Origin: an uncultured Christensenella sp.
Lineage (GTDB): Bacteria > Bacillota > Clostridia > Christensenellales > UBA3700
Reading direction: 5' to 3'
Assembly (NCBI GenBank): GCA_910584035.1
Contig: CAJTZR010000016.1
Location: forward strand, 1-23,140
Length of the DNA: 23,140 bases
Within the stretch, counting starts at the first letter, position 1. Each line of letters starts with the position of its first letter. The notes under the pieces are model-generated. The model was not told the origin of the DNA. It searched no databases and saw only the letters and a program-made list of their open reading frames with translations. The translations under genes and the position numbers were made by a program. Shown here piece after piece: positions 1-7,416 of the stretch.

Positions 1-2
1 CA

Positions 3-788
3 TTAGTAATCGTAAAAGTCGCTTTCTTTTGCAGATGGTTTACGTTTATTGCCCGATGGCTTAAATAACAAGAAAATCACAATTACAACTACCACGCAAA
101 GTGTGATTATTAAAACAATTCTAGTTATTGTTGCTTTGTTTGGTGTTTTTGCTTCTTGAGTTGGGTTATCTGGCGTTAAGCTTGGGTTAGTGATTTCAGT
201 ATCTGGATTTATTGGGTTTGGGTGAGGTGAATATATTATTGTTGGAGTACAATATTTTTTTTTAACATATCCAATAGAGTTATTGGAAAGTCTAACCAAT
301 ATATATTCCCCACTTTCGGAATAGGCAATAAAATCTAACTTAGTGTTATTTGCAATTTTTGTTGTGGTTGATGTGTCATCTACTATATTATTAAACATTA
401 GTATTTCATCCTGTGATTGAGCAGTCAGTTTGCTGTTACTAATAAAAAATGGAGTTTGAATATTATCAATAGTCTTTTTACTTAACGCATTAGATTGAAC
501 GCGACCAGTAATGCCATTATATACTACTATTTTATAGGAAATATCATTGATAATTACATCGGGATTACCAGTTGCTTCAACATAATAGCTTGCATTTAGC
601 TGAATATTACCTTTTAATGTTGGATTATCTAGTATCATACTTGTATTTTGCAGTATGTAATAATATCGTTTTATTTGTCCGTCAGCATAAATATGGCTAA
701 ATTGCATACAAGGTAAAAGTATTACAATTGTTATTGCAAGTATTATTATTAAGTTAAAAAGAAACGTTTTTAAAGAGATTGTTTTCAT
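3..788 (-). CDS. Secreted, membrane-anchored SH3-domain-like protein (hypothetical)
   Basis: A 261-aa protein of unknown specific role. The N-terminus (residues 1-35) is a long hydrophobic signal peptide with a plausible cleavage site after Ile-Tyr-Ala. The middle is extracellular and Ser/Thr/Asn-rich. Residues about 130-180, ending in a segment like 'NNSIGYVKKKYC', resemble a bacterial SH3-type fold. A Pro/Thr-rich linker follows, then a transmembrane helix (about 221-241) and a short basic/acidic cytoplasmic tail. The predicted topology is type I: ectodomain outside, short tail inside. The start is supported by a GGGGGA Shine-Dalgarno sequence just upstream of the ATG. It shares its whole topology with the much larger protein at 18784-21306, so the two may act in the same envelope process. 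The stop codon lies at the window edge but the gene is complete. The function is not recognised. Confidence 0.75.
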   Translation of the reverse strand: MKTISLKTFLFNLIIILAITIVILLPCMQFSHIYADGQIKRYYYILQNTSMILDNPTLKGNIQLNASYYVEATGNPDVIINDISYKIVVYNGITGRVQSNALSKKTIDNIQTPFFISNSKLTAQSQDEILMFNNIVDDTSTTTKIANNTKLDFIAYSESGEYILVRLSNNSIGYVKKKYCTPTIIYSPHPNPINPDTEITNPSLTPDNPTQEAKTPNKATITRIVLIITLCVVVVIVIFLLFKPSGNKRKPSAKESDFYDY

Positions 789-815
789 ATATCCCCCTTT
801 AATTTAATTAGGGAT

Positions 816-824
816 AGTATAACA
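816..824 (-). promoter_or_regulatory. Extended -10 promoter for the SH3 membrane protein
   Basis: Read on the minus strand, this is TGT followed by TATACT, an extended -10 element. It lies about 20 nt plus a Shine-Dalgarno sequence upstream of the ATG at 788. No good -35 hexamer sits at the expected distance, which extended -10 promoters tolerate. Confidence 0.4.
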
Positions 825-868
825 AGAATGTGAAAAAAATTCTTTCTAATTTTGAATAAAATTGTCAT

Positions 869-903
869 AAAACTATTGCTTTGTTGAAAAAAGCATTTAA
901 ATT
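869..903 (+). promoter_or_regulatory. Possible promoter region for the phage cassette
   Basis: The cassette must be transcribed from this divergent gap. The best candidate is TTGCTT (876-881) with a weak -10 such as TAAATT (898-903) at 16-nt spacing. TTGTCA at 862-867 is a better -35 but has no good -10 at 16-18 nt. The 14 bases AAAACTATTGCTTT (869-882) are repeated exactly at 11972-11985, where they form the -35 region of a convincing promoter. No strong consensus promoter is present, so expression may be weak or activator-dependent. Confidence 0.3.
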
Positions 904-925
904 AGTGATAGGAGGCATATTACTT

Positions 926-2350
926 GTGCAAAATAGTGAGATTGTAAAACAACTTTTGAGTATTGAAAAAGAGGAACTGCGTAGAAAAAATAAAAATCGA
1001 TTACAAATGTACAATACTGGTGAAAAGATTCATTTAAAACAAATGGAGTTTCATAAGTGTTTAAAACGCAATCGTTGGGTATTTGGTGGTAACCGAAGCG
1101 GAAAGACAGAGTGTGGTGCGGTAGAGGTCATTTGGTGGGCTAGAGGTATACATCCATACAGACAAAATAGACCAAACACTGTTGGCTGGGTTGTGTCTTT
1201 GTCATATGAGGTGCAACGTGATGTTGCACAAGCAAAAATTTTACACTATTTAAACCCTGACTGGATTGAGGATATAGTAATGATGTCAGGCAGAAAAGGA
1301 GCTCCTGAATATGGGATAATTGACCATATTGTTTTAAAGAATGTCTTTGGCGGACTTTCTAAAATAGCTTTTAAAAGTTGTGACCAAGGCAGAGAAAAGT
1401 TCCAAGGTACCTCATTAGATTACGTTTGGTTTGACGAGGAGCCACCATATGACATTTATGAAGAGTGTGTAATGCGTGTGCTAGATAGGTGCGGTGAGAT
1501 TTGGGGAACAATGACACCGCTTAAAGGACTTACGTGGGTGTATGAGGAAATTTATCTTAATAAAGCTAACAATCCCGAGGTGTGGCATATCCATATTGAA
1601 TGGGCGGATAATCCCTTTTTAAACAAAAAAGAGGTGGAACTTTTAACTAAGACTTTGAGTAGCGAGTCAGTAGATAGCAGAAGATTTGGTAATTTTAGTA
1701 GCGATTGCGGACTTGTTTATCCAGAGTTTGATAGTAATACTCATATTGTTGAACCTTTTAGTGTGCCAAAAGAGTGGCAAGATAATATTGCTATTGACCC
1801 AGGACTTAATAATCCGCTTGCGTGTTTGTTTTTTGCAGTGGACTATGATAGCAATATTTATGTTGTAGGTGAGCATTACGAAGCGGGCAGAGATATTGAA
1901 TATCATACAAAAAAGATTTTTGAGCTTGCGGATAAATTGAATTGGCATAGAGATAGTAAAGGACGATTAATGGCATTGATTGATAGTGCTAGTAAGCAAC
2001 ACACTTTGGCATATAGCAAGAGTGTGGCGGAATTGTTTTACGAAAAAGGCATTGTGGTTAATCCTAACGTCAATAAAGATATGTTTAGTGGTATTGCAAG
2101 GGTTAAAGAATATTTAAAGGCACGCCCTCAAAAGATTTTTATATTTAAAAATTGTGTTAATTTAATTAGAGAATTAAAGTCATATTGGTGGTCTAGTGGG
2201 GATAACCCTAAGAAAGTTGATGACCATACTTTAGACGCATTAAGGTATTACATTATGACAAAACCATCACTTAACGAATCTAAGATTAGAGAGTTAAGTG
2301 AGATAGAAAAAGATAAATCTAAACTTATGAGGCGATTAAGAAAGTTGTAG
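926..2350 (+). CDS. terL: Phage terminase large subunit (DNA-packaging ATPase/nuclease)
   Basis: This is the DNA translocation motor and headful/cohesive-end nuclease that docks on the portal. The GTG at 926 is chosen as start because AGGAGG lies at 910-915 with ideal spacing; a TTG at 881 in the same frame has no ribosome binding site. The 474-aa length is normal for TerL. Visible motifs (numbered from the GTG) are Walker A GGNRSGKT (54-61), Walker B VWFDEE (167-172), and an RNase H-like nuclease half with Asp in 'AIDPG' (about 291), 'ALIDSAS' (about 353) and the C-terminal 'DDHTLDALRYY' (about 432-442). All expected catalytic acidic residues are present, so the enzyme looks functional. It is the first gene of the phage cassette. 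No small terminase precedes it, which is unusual, and the neighbour upstream is a chromosomal-type gene on the other strand. Confidence 0.93.
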   Translation: MQNSEIVKQLLSIEKEELRRKNKNRLQMYNTGEKIHLKQMEFHKCLKRNRWVFGGNRSGKTECGAVEVIWWARGIHPYRQNRPNTVGWVVSLSYEVQRDVAQAKILHYLNPDWIEDIVMMSGRKGAPEYGIIDHIVLKNVFGGLSKIAFKSCDQGREKFQGTSLDYVWFDEEPPYDIYEECVMRVLDRCGEIWGTMTPLKGLTWVYEEIYLNKANNPEVWHIHIEWADNPFLNKKEVELLTKTLSSESVDSRRFGNFSSDCGLVYPEFDSNTHIVEPFSVPKEWQDNIAIDPGLNNPLACLFFAVDYDSNIYVVGEHYEAGRDIEYHTKKIFELADKLNWHRDSKGRLMALIDSASKQHTLAYSKSVAELFYEKGIVVNPNVNKDMFSGIARVKEYLKARPQKIFIFKNCVNLIRELKSYWWSSGDNPKKVDDHTLDALRYYIMTKPSLNESKIRELSEIEKDKSKLMRRLRKL

Positions 2351-2363
2351 TATGGGGTAGTGA

Positions 2364-2648
2364 ATGGCAGAGAAAAAGAATAAGCGAGATATTATGCTTG
2401 ATATTTTGTATAAAAAGGGTATGGGATATCAAACGGAAGAGGTAGTTGAGGAATATGCCAGTGAGGATAAAGGCGGAGAGTTGATTAAAAGAAAGGTTAC
2501 TATTAAGAATGTACCACCAGATGTTACCGCACTTAAAGCTTACTTGGATATTTCTAAACAAAATAGTGAATTTGACAATTTGAGTGACAGCGAGTTACAA
2601 GCTGAAAAAATCAGATTGCTTAAATTATTAAAGAAAATGGAGGATTAA
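2364..2648 (+). CDS. Small phage protein with small-terminase-like C-terminal motif
   Basis: A 94-aa charged protein, 13 bases after terL, with GGGGT as ribosome binding site. The N-terminal part (residues 1-30) is helical and Lys-rich. The middle carries a beta-type segment of alternating charged residues, then 'VPPDVTALKAYLDI' (about 50-63). That segment resembles the 'VPPD..A...WL' element near the C-terminus of many phage small terminase or helix-turn-helix packaging proteins. The extreme C-terminus is a predicted leucine-rich helix. I infer a DNA-packaging accessory role, possibly the small terminase placed downstream of TerL instead of upstream. Direct similarity cannot be demonstrated here. 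A clear N-terminal helix-turn-helix is not obvious, so it could also be only the oligomerisation half of a TerS. Confidence 0.5.
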   Translation: MAEKKNKRDIMLDILYKKGMGYQTEEVVEEYASEDKGGELIKRKVTIKNVPPDVTALKAYLDISKQNSEFDNLSDSELQAEKIRLLKLLKKMED

Positions 2649-2649
2649 A

Positions 2650-2877
2650 ATGAAACTAACAAAACTAAACGTTAAAGTAAGATGTGATTTCGGATTGTGC
2701 AGAAATTATGCAAGTTATGAAATCTTTGAGCAAGGGGTGCTTGCAAAGCGAAAAATCTATATTTGCGAAGATTGTGCGAAACAACTTTTTGAGTTGTTAT
2801 CAAAAGAATTTGTGCCTAAAAGCCCAGTTAATCTTATAAACAAAGCAGTTAAAAAGCAAGGAGAAAAACTAAAATGA
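2650..2877 (+). CDS. Small Cys4 zinc-knuckle phage protein
   Basis: A 75-aa basic protein. Cys12 and Cys17 (C-x4-C) and Cys39 and Cys42 (C-x2-C) form a likely structural zinc site, and the rest is Lys-rich. It has a TGGAGG ribosome binding site, starts one base after the preceding stop, and its end overlaps the portal start (ATGA-type coupling). A zinc-binding protein between terminase and portal could be an adaptor in packaging or a nucleic-acid-binding protein. The family is not recognised. Its conservation as an intact coupled gene argues it is needed for the cassette. Confidence 0.75.
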   Translation: MKLTKLNVKVRCDFGLCRNYASYEIFEQGVLAKRKIYICEDCAKQLFELLSKEFVPKSPVNLINKAVKKQGEKLK

Positions 2878-4748
2878 GTGTAATAGAATATCAAGAGGAT
2901 ATTGTAAATGAGGTTTTAAAAGACTTTGAACGCATAAGTGAGGAGAGAAAGTCGCTTGAAAGTGGTTGGCGATTGAATATGAACTTTGTACAAGGAAATC
3001 AGTATTGTGAGATTTCACCTATTGGTGATGTGGAAGACTATGGTAAACAATACTTTTGGCAAGAAAGGGAAGTTTTTAATCATATCGCTCCAATTTTGGA
3101 AACAAGACTTGCTAAGCTTGGTAGAGTTCAAGCTAATGTTAGTGTTAGACCATTCAGTCAAGATGAAACAGATATAAATGTCGCTAAATTGTCTACTAGT
3201 GTATTAAAAACTATTTCAGAGGAAAATAAGCTTTCTGAGATTTTAGCTCAAAGCAATGTTTGGAGTGAAATTTGCGGAAGTGTATTTTTTAAAGTTGTAT
3301 GGAATGAAAACAAAGGTAGAGCAATAGGCGAAAGTAAAAATAAAAAACTAATCAAGGAGGGTGACATTGACATTATACTTTGTCCGCCTTATGAGATTTT
3401 TCCAGATAAAATAACCAATAACAGCATTGAGGATTGTAAGTACATATATCACGCAAAGGTGTATTCTATTGATGACGTAAAAGAAATTTGGAATATTGAT
3501 GTAGAACCTCAATCTTTGCAAGTTTTTACTTTTGACAATGTTGCTAATAGTGGTGGACTAGGTTATACCGCTAGTTGCTCTAGATGTGCAACTTCAAAAC
3601 AAGATAACTCTTGTTTGGTTATAGAAAAGTTTGAAAGACCAAGCAAAAATTATCCAAAAGGCAGGCATATAATTGTTGCTGGTAACAAGTTGGTTGTCGC
3701 AGAGGACTTGCCATACCAAACTGAACAAGATGGTGGATATGGTTTGCCGTTTGCTAGAAAAACTTCGCTTGAGAATGTAACTTGTTTTTATGGTAGCAGT
3801 ATTGTTGAAAGAATTATTCCTGTACAAAGGGCTTACAATGGTATTAAAAATAAAAAGCACGAATTTATGAATCGAATTGCTATGGGTGTGCTTGCAGTGG
3901 AAGATGGCTCAGTTGATATAGACAATTTAGAGGAAGAGGGGTTGTCACCTGGTAAAGTATTGATTTATCGTGGAGGTTGCAATCCACCTCGAATGTTAAA
4001 TATGGGTAGTGTGCCAAGTGAGTTTGATAGTGAGGAGGCACGACTTGAGGAAACTTTTGTAAATATTACAGGTGTAAGTGAATTTATGAGAAGTTCATCA
4101 TTGCCTTCAAATGTAACTTCTGGTACAGCTATCAGTTTATTGCAAGAGCAAGATGATACAAGAATTTCTATGTCTGCAGAATCAATTCGTAATGCGGTAA
4201 AACGTATTGGACAATTGGTTTTAAGGTTGTATAAGCAATTTGCCATAACAAGACGATTAAAGCGTATTGCTGGCGATAATGGTGAGGTGCAGTTATTGTA
4301 TTTCAAGGGGTCAGATTTGGCAGCCGATGATTTGGTATTTGATACAGATAATGAATTAAATGAGACACCAGCTAGCAGACGTAGTATGGTAATGGAGTTG
4401 GTTAGAATGGGTATGTTCCAAGATGCAAATGGAATGATGTCTGAGCGAAACCGACTTAAACTTTTGGAAATGCTTGGCTTTGGTAACTGGGAAGCAACCC
4501 AAGATATTAACGAGTGCCACAGAGTAAAGGCACAAAAAGAAAATATTGATATTAAAAATGTTCAAATTGATGCAATGGAATATGATAATCACGATTTGCA
4601 TATTGAAGAGCATATAAAAGCGATAATCAATGAAAAAGATAGTAATGTTGTTGATAGGTTAGATAGTCATATTAAACAACACAAAATGTTTACTGTATTA
4701 TCGCAAGAAGATAATTTATTAATGGAGGATAATAATGCAAGAGAATAA
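2874..4748 (+). CDS. Phage portal protein (P22-like podovirus type)
   Basis: A 624-aa protein that forms the dodecameric portal ring at one capsid vertex, the gate for DNA entry and exit. The length and the early segment with 'FNHIAPILETRLAKLGRV' (about 66-83) followed by 'VSVRPFSQDETD' match large P22-type portals. Such proteins carry an N-terminal wing, a stem and clip ('PPYEIFPDK', 'IPVQRAYN') and a helical crown or barrel at the C-terminus. The C-terminal 100 residues are helical and charged, as in P22 gp1 barrels. It has a good ribosome binding site (AAGGAG, 2858-2863), and its start overlaps the zinc-protein stop while its end overlaps the scaffold start. No frameshift or truncation is visible. 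Confidence 0.85.
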   Translation: MSVIEYQEDIVNEVLKDFERISEERKSLESGWRLNMNFVQGNQYCEISPIGDVEDYGKQYFWQEREVFNHIAPILETRLAKLGRVQANVSVRPFSQDETDINVAKLSTSVLKTISEENKLSEILAQSNVWSEICGSVFFKVVWNENKGRAIGESKNKKLIKEGDIDIILCPPYEIFPDKITNNSIEDCKYIYHAKVYSIDDVKEIWNIDVEPQSLQVFTFDNVANSGGLGYTASCSRCATSKQDNSCLVIEKFERPSKNYPKGRHIIVAGNKLVVAEDLPYQTEQDGGYGLPFARKTSLENVTCFYGSSIVERIIPVQRAYNGIKNKKHEFMNRIAMGVLAVEDGSVDIDNLEEEGLSPGKVLIYRGGCNPPRMLNMGSVPSEFDSEEARLEETFVNITGVSEFMRSSSLPSNVTSGTAISLLQEQDDTRISMSAESIRNAVKRIGQLVLRLYKQFAITRRLKRIAGDNGEVQLLYFKGSDLAADDLVFDTDNELNETPASRRSMVMELVRMGMFQDANGMMSERNRLKLLEMLGFGNWEATQDINECHRVKAQKENIDIKNVQIDAMEYDNHDLHIEEHIKAIINEKDSNVVDRLDSHIKQHKMFTVLSQEDNLLMEDNNARE

Positions 4749-5331
4749 TACTATAGAACAAATGGAAGTTACAACACCGAGTGAGGTAGAAAAGCCTCTA
4801 TGCGAGCAAGCTGATACTACCGATAACACACTTGACAATGAAAAAACTGACATCTCTTATGGGAAATTTAAGTCTGCTCAAAGTTTGTTAGAGGGATATC
4901 AACAATTAGAAAAAGAATTTACAAAAAAATGTCAAGCTATGAAAGAACTTGAAAATCAAGCGGTGATTAATCCGCAAGTAATTGAAAAAATGTTGAGTAT
5001 TAATCCTAAACTTACTAGTTTAACAGATGAGCTTAAATCTGCCACTAACACAGAGGAGTTTTGTGCAAAACTTGCAGAACAATTGGTTGGTAGAATTAAT
5101 GAGCCTTGCAATATTATAAAGGACGAGGAATTTTTGAATAATTATGTTTACTCAAATAGTGAAATCGTTAGTAGAGTAATTGCAGATTATTTAGATAGCC
5201 TTGCCACAATTAAAGTACCGCAAACATTATCAAAAGGCGGTAGCTCGTATGTATCGCCAACATACAAACCTCATACTATTGCTGAGGCAGGAAATATGGC
5301 GAGAAAATTTATTGAAAATAGGAGATTTTAA
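4735..5331 (+). CDS. Capsid scaffolding protein (probable)
   Basis: A 198-aa acidic protein. It has a disordered N-terminal third rich in Glu, Thr and Asp, then a helix-forming 'KFKSAQSLLEGYQQLEKEF' segment (about residues 43-61) and more coiled-coil-prone helices. The C-terminus is basic ('MARKFIENRRF'). Scaffold proteins of tailed phages are small, helical, and usually bind coat through a basic C-terminal helix; they direct procapsid assembly and then leave. Its place between portal and coat matches the P22 order (portal, gp8 scaffold, gp5 coat). The start has a strong TGGAGGA ribosome binding site inside the portal gene and overlaps it by 14 bases. The assignment rests on position and composition. 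Confidence 0.7.
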   Translation: MQENNTIEQMEVTTPSEVEKPLCEQADTTDNTLDNEKTDISYGKFKSAQSLLEGYQQLEKEFTKKCQAMKELENQAVINPQVIEKMLSINPKLTSLTDELKSATNTEEFCAKLAEQLVGRINEPCNIIKDEEFLNNYVYSNSEIVSRVIADYLDSLATIKVPQTLSKGGSSYVSPTYKPHTIAEAGNMARKFIENRRF

Positions 5332-5334
5332 AAA

Positions 5335-6495
5335 ATGGTAAATTTGGAAACAGCGGATAAAGCGTTAAAGAGTGTATATTTAGGTGTAGTTACTGAGCAA
5401 CTTAATACTGCAGTCAATCCATTGCTTACAAAAATTGAGCAAACATCAAGTGATGTTTGGGGTAAAGAGATTATTAAACTTGTGTCATATGGCTTGAATG
5501 GTGGTGTTGGTGCAGGTGAGGAATGTGGAACATTGCCTACAGCAGCTGGTAACAACTATGCTCAATTTAAGTTGGACCTTAAAAACTTGTATGGTAGTAT
5601 TGAAATTTCAGATAAAGCAATAAGAGCATCGCAAAACAATGTTGGTGCGTTTGTAAACTTATTGAATGCAGAGATGGAAGGACTTTTAAAAGCATCAAAA
5701 TACAATTTAGGAAGAATGCTTTATGGTAATGGCGATGGAATATTGGGAAATATAGCTGTAAATGAGGGTAGTAATACAAATGTAGTTAAGGTGAATAATA
5801 TTCAAAATTTTGCAGTTGGTATGCTTGTTGATATGTATGATTATAATGATAATTTAAAAATATCTAAAGCAAGAATACTTGATGTTGATAGAAAGAACAT
5901 TGAGATTGTAATTGATAAAGAAGTTGACCAACTAAATACTGGCTATTATTTTACAATTCAAAACTCAAAAGGCAATGAACTTACTGGTTTAGGTGCTATT
6001 TTTGGTGATACAGATATTTATGGTTTAAAAAGGTCTGAAAATAATTGGCTTAAGCCATTTAAAAAGTCTTTAGATGGTACATTTGAGTTGGGAGCTATTC
6101 AAGAAGCAATAGATACTTGCGATTTTAATACTGGTTCAGAAATTAACTTTATTACTTGTGCATATAATGTTAAAAGAGTATATGTTAAAAACTTATCATA
6201 TAATAGAATTAATATGGATTTTATGAATATTGATGGTGGTTTTAAAGCAATATCATATAATGGAATTCCACTTTACAGCGATAGATTTGCTGAGGATGGT
6301 TCAATGTATTTGTTGAATACTAATGATTTTAAAATGCATCAACTTTGTGACTGGCGTTGGATTGAAGGTGATAGTGGTAATGTTATTAAGCAAAAACTTG
6401 GTACACCTACTTATACTGCAACTTTAGTAAAATATGCAGATTTAATTTGCGATAGACCTTGCGGACAAGCAAAATTGTATAACATATTCCAATAA
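5335..6495 (+). CDS. Major capsid protein
   Basis: A 386-aa coat protein, presumably of HK97 fold, forming the icosahedral shell. The N-terminal region reads like coat proteins of Firmicutes phages: 'VYLGVVTEQLNTAVNPLL' (about 14-31), 'DVWGKEI', then a Gly-rich turn and 'NLYGSIEISDKAIRAS' (about 84-99), then 'GAFVNLLNAEMEGLLKAS', typical of the spine helix and P-domain. An inserted beta-rich domain runs about 150-210 ('VDMYDYNDNLKISKARI'). AGGAG at 5320-5324 is the ribosome binding site, and it starts three bases after the scaffold stop. No protease gene is nearby and no cleavage propeptide is evident, so assembly is likely without maturation cleavage, as in P22. Confidence 0.85.
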   Translation: MVNLETADKALKSVYLGVVTEQLNTAVNPLLTKIEQTSSDVWGKEIIKLVSYGLNGGVGAGEECGTLPTAAGNNYAQFKLDLKNLYGSIEISDKAIRASQNNVGAFVNLLNAEMEGLLKASKYNLGRMLYGNGDGILGNIAVNEGSNTNVVKVNNIQNFAVGMLVDMYDYNDNLKISKARILDVDRKNIEIVIDKEVDQLNTGYYFTIQNSKGNELTGLGAIFGDTDIYGLKRSENNWLKPFKKSLDGTFELGAIQEAIDTCDFNTGSEINFITCAYNVKRVYVKNLSYNRINMDFMNIDGGFKAISYNGIPLYSDRFAEDGSMYLLNTNDFKMHQLCDWRWIEGDSGNVIKQKLGTPTYTATLVKYADLICDRPCGQAKLYNIFQ

Positions 6496-6497
6496 TT

Positions 6498-6866
6498 ATG
6501 AATGAGTTGAGATTGATTAGCAGTAATTGTTTTGATATTCCCGAAAGGATTAGGGAACTTGACGATAATTATAGGCTTTATTATAATGTTAGAAAAAATG
6601 TTATAGAATTGCATAGTTTAAGGCGTAACCCTTCCTTTCAAATGGTAATGCCTTACAAACAACTTGATGCACGTGCAGTTGAATATGTCAGACGTACCAG
6701 AGTGGATAAAATACTTGATGAGATTAATCAAATTGACGAGTATAATCAAAAACTAGAAGAAAAAATAATCAATCAAACTATGGATGAGTTTAACACAAAA
6801 ATGAAAAGCGTAGTAAACTATATGAATAGGGGCGGAAGTGAGCTTCCCTCCTATTCTGAATTGTGA
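6498..6866 (+). CDS. Conserved phage head-neck region protein, unknown function
   Basis: A 122-aa protein found here directly after the coat gene. It begins 'MNELRLISSNCFDIPERIRELDDNYRLYYNVRKNVIELHS', a small beta-rich domain, followed by 'MPYKQLDARAVEYVRRTRVD' (about 52-71) and an acidic helical tail predicted as coiled coil. Proteins with this 'DIPERIRELD... LDARAVEYVRRTRV' pattern recur in Firmicutes phages between capsid and adaptor genes, as far as I recall, without known function. There is no Shine-Dalgarno sequence before the ATG; the previous stop is only 2 bases away, so translation is likely coupled to coat synthesis. It could serve as a capsid-decorating or completion protein. The function is not established. 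Confidence 0.75.
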   Translation: MNELRLISSNCFDIPERIRELDDNYRLYYNVRKNVIELHSLRRNPSFQMVMPYKQLDARAVEYVRRTRVDKILDEINQIDEYNQKLEEKIINQTMDEFNTKMKSVVNYMNRGGSELPSYSEL

Positions 6867-6873
6867 GGTTGTA

Positions 6874-7416
6874 ATGAGAGTTGAAGAAATTTTGACAGAA
6901 GTTTTGGTAAGGCTAGGTGACAGAGACAAATATGATATATCAAACTTGCCTAGTAATGATGATGAAATCAATACAATTATCAAGTGTATTAATATGATTA
7001 TATCAGAAATTGCAAGTGACTATTTGCCAATTGAGTTCAAGGAAAATGTTATCGTTGAGAATGGTGTAATACCTTATGATAGTTTGTCTAAAAGATTGAT
7101 TAATCTTAAAAAAGTTACAAAAAACCATTCGAAAATCGGTGCTAAAATGTATCCAAATGAAATTTTAGTAAACGAAAATGGTGAGGTATGTGTAGAATAT
7201 CTATATATGCCAGATGAGGTAAAGCTTGGCGGTGATATTGAACTTTCACCTCGAGTAACACTTATGTTGATTGTCAATGGTGTTCTAGGTGAGTATTGTT
7301 TATTGCAAGGTAGATATGAAGATGCTATGCTATATGATAAAAGGTATCGTGAGATGTTAAAGATTGCTTGTAGAGCAACAAAAGAAATAATTTTAAAACA
7401 CGGTTGGTGGCATTGA
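6874..7416 (+). CDS. Head-to-tail adaptor (P22 gp4 / tail-tubular-A-like), probable
   Basis: A 180-aa protein. The ATG at 6874 is chosen because GTGAGGT lies just upstream; an in-frame GTG at 6838 has no ribosome binding site. The N-terminus is helical ('VEEILTEVLVRLGD', 'TIIKCINMIISEI'), the middle is a beta domain (about 55-115), and the C-terminus is helical with 'VLGEYCLLQGRYEDAMLYDKRY' (about 141-162). This helix-beta-helix layout, with a final 'Y...G.Y..A...D..Y' helix, is common in podovirus adaptors that dock under the portal. P22 gp4 occupies the same slot after coat and before gp10. Its stop overlaps the next start (TGATG). The assignment is by layout and synteny. Confidence 0.6.
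   Translation: MRVEEILTEVLVRLGDRDKYDISNLPSNDDEINTIIKCINMIISEIASDYLPIEFKENVIVENGVIPYDSLSKRLINLKKVTKNHSKIGAKMYPNEILVNENGEVCVEYLYMPDEVKLGGDIELSPRVTLMLIVNGVLGEYCLLQGRYEDAMLYDKRYREMLKIACRATKEIILKHGWWH

Noticed and set aside
881..925. Longer terL start at TTG 881
   Set aside because: No ribosome binding site upstream, whereas GTG 926 has a perfect AGGAGG at 10-base spacing; the extra residues do not look like a TerL N-terminus.
1667..1948. Open frames inside terL on the minus strand, and similar frames inside other large genes
   Set aside because: They lie wholly within well-supported genes, have no ribosome binding site and encode composition typical of out-of-frame AT-rich DNA.
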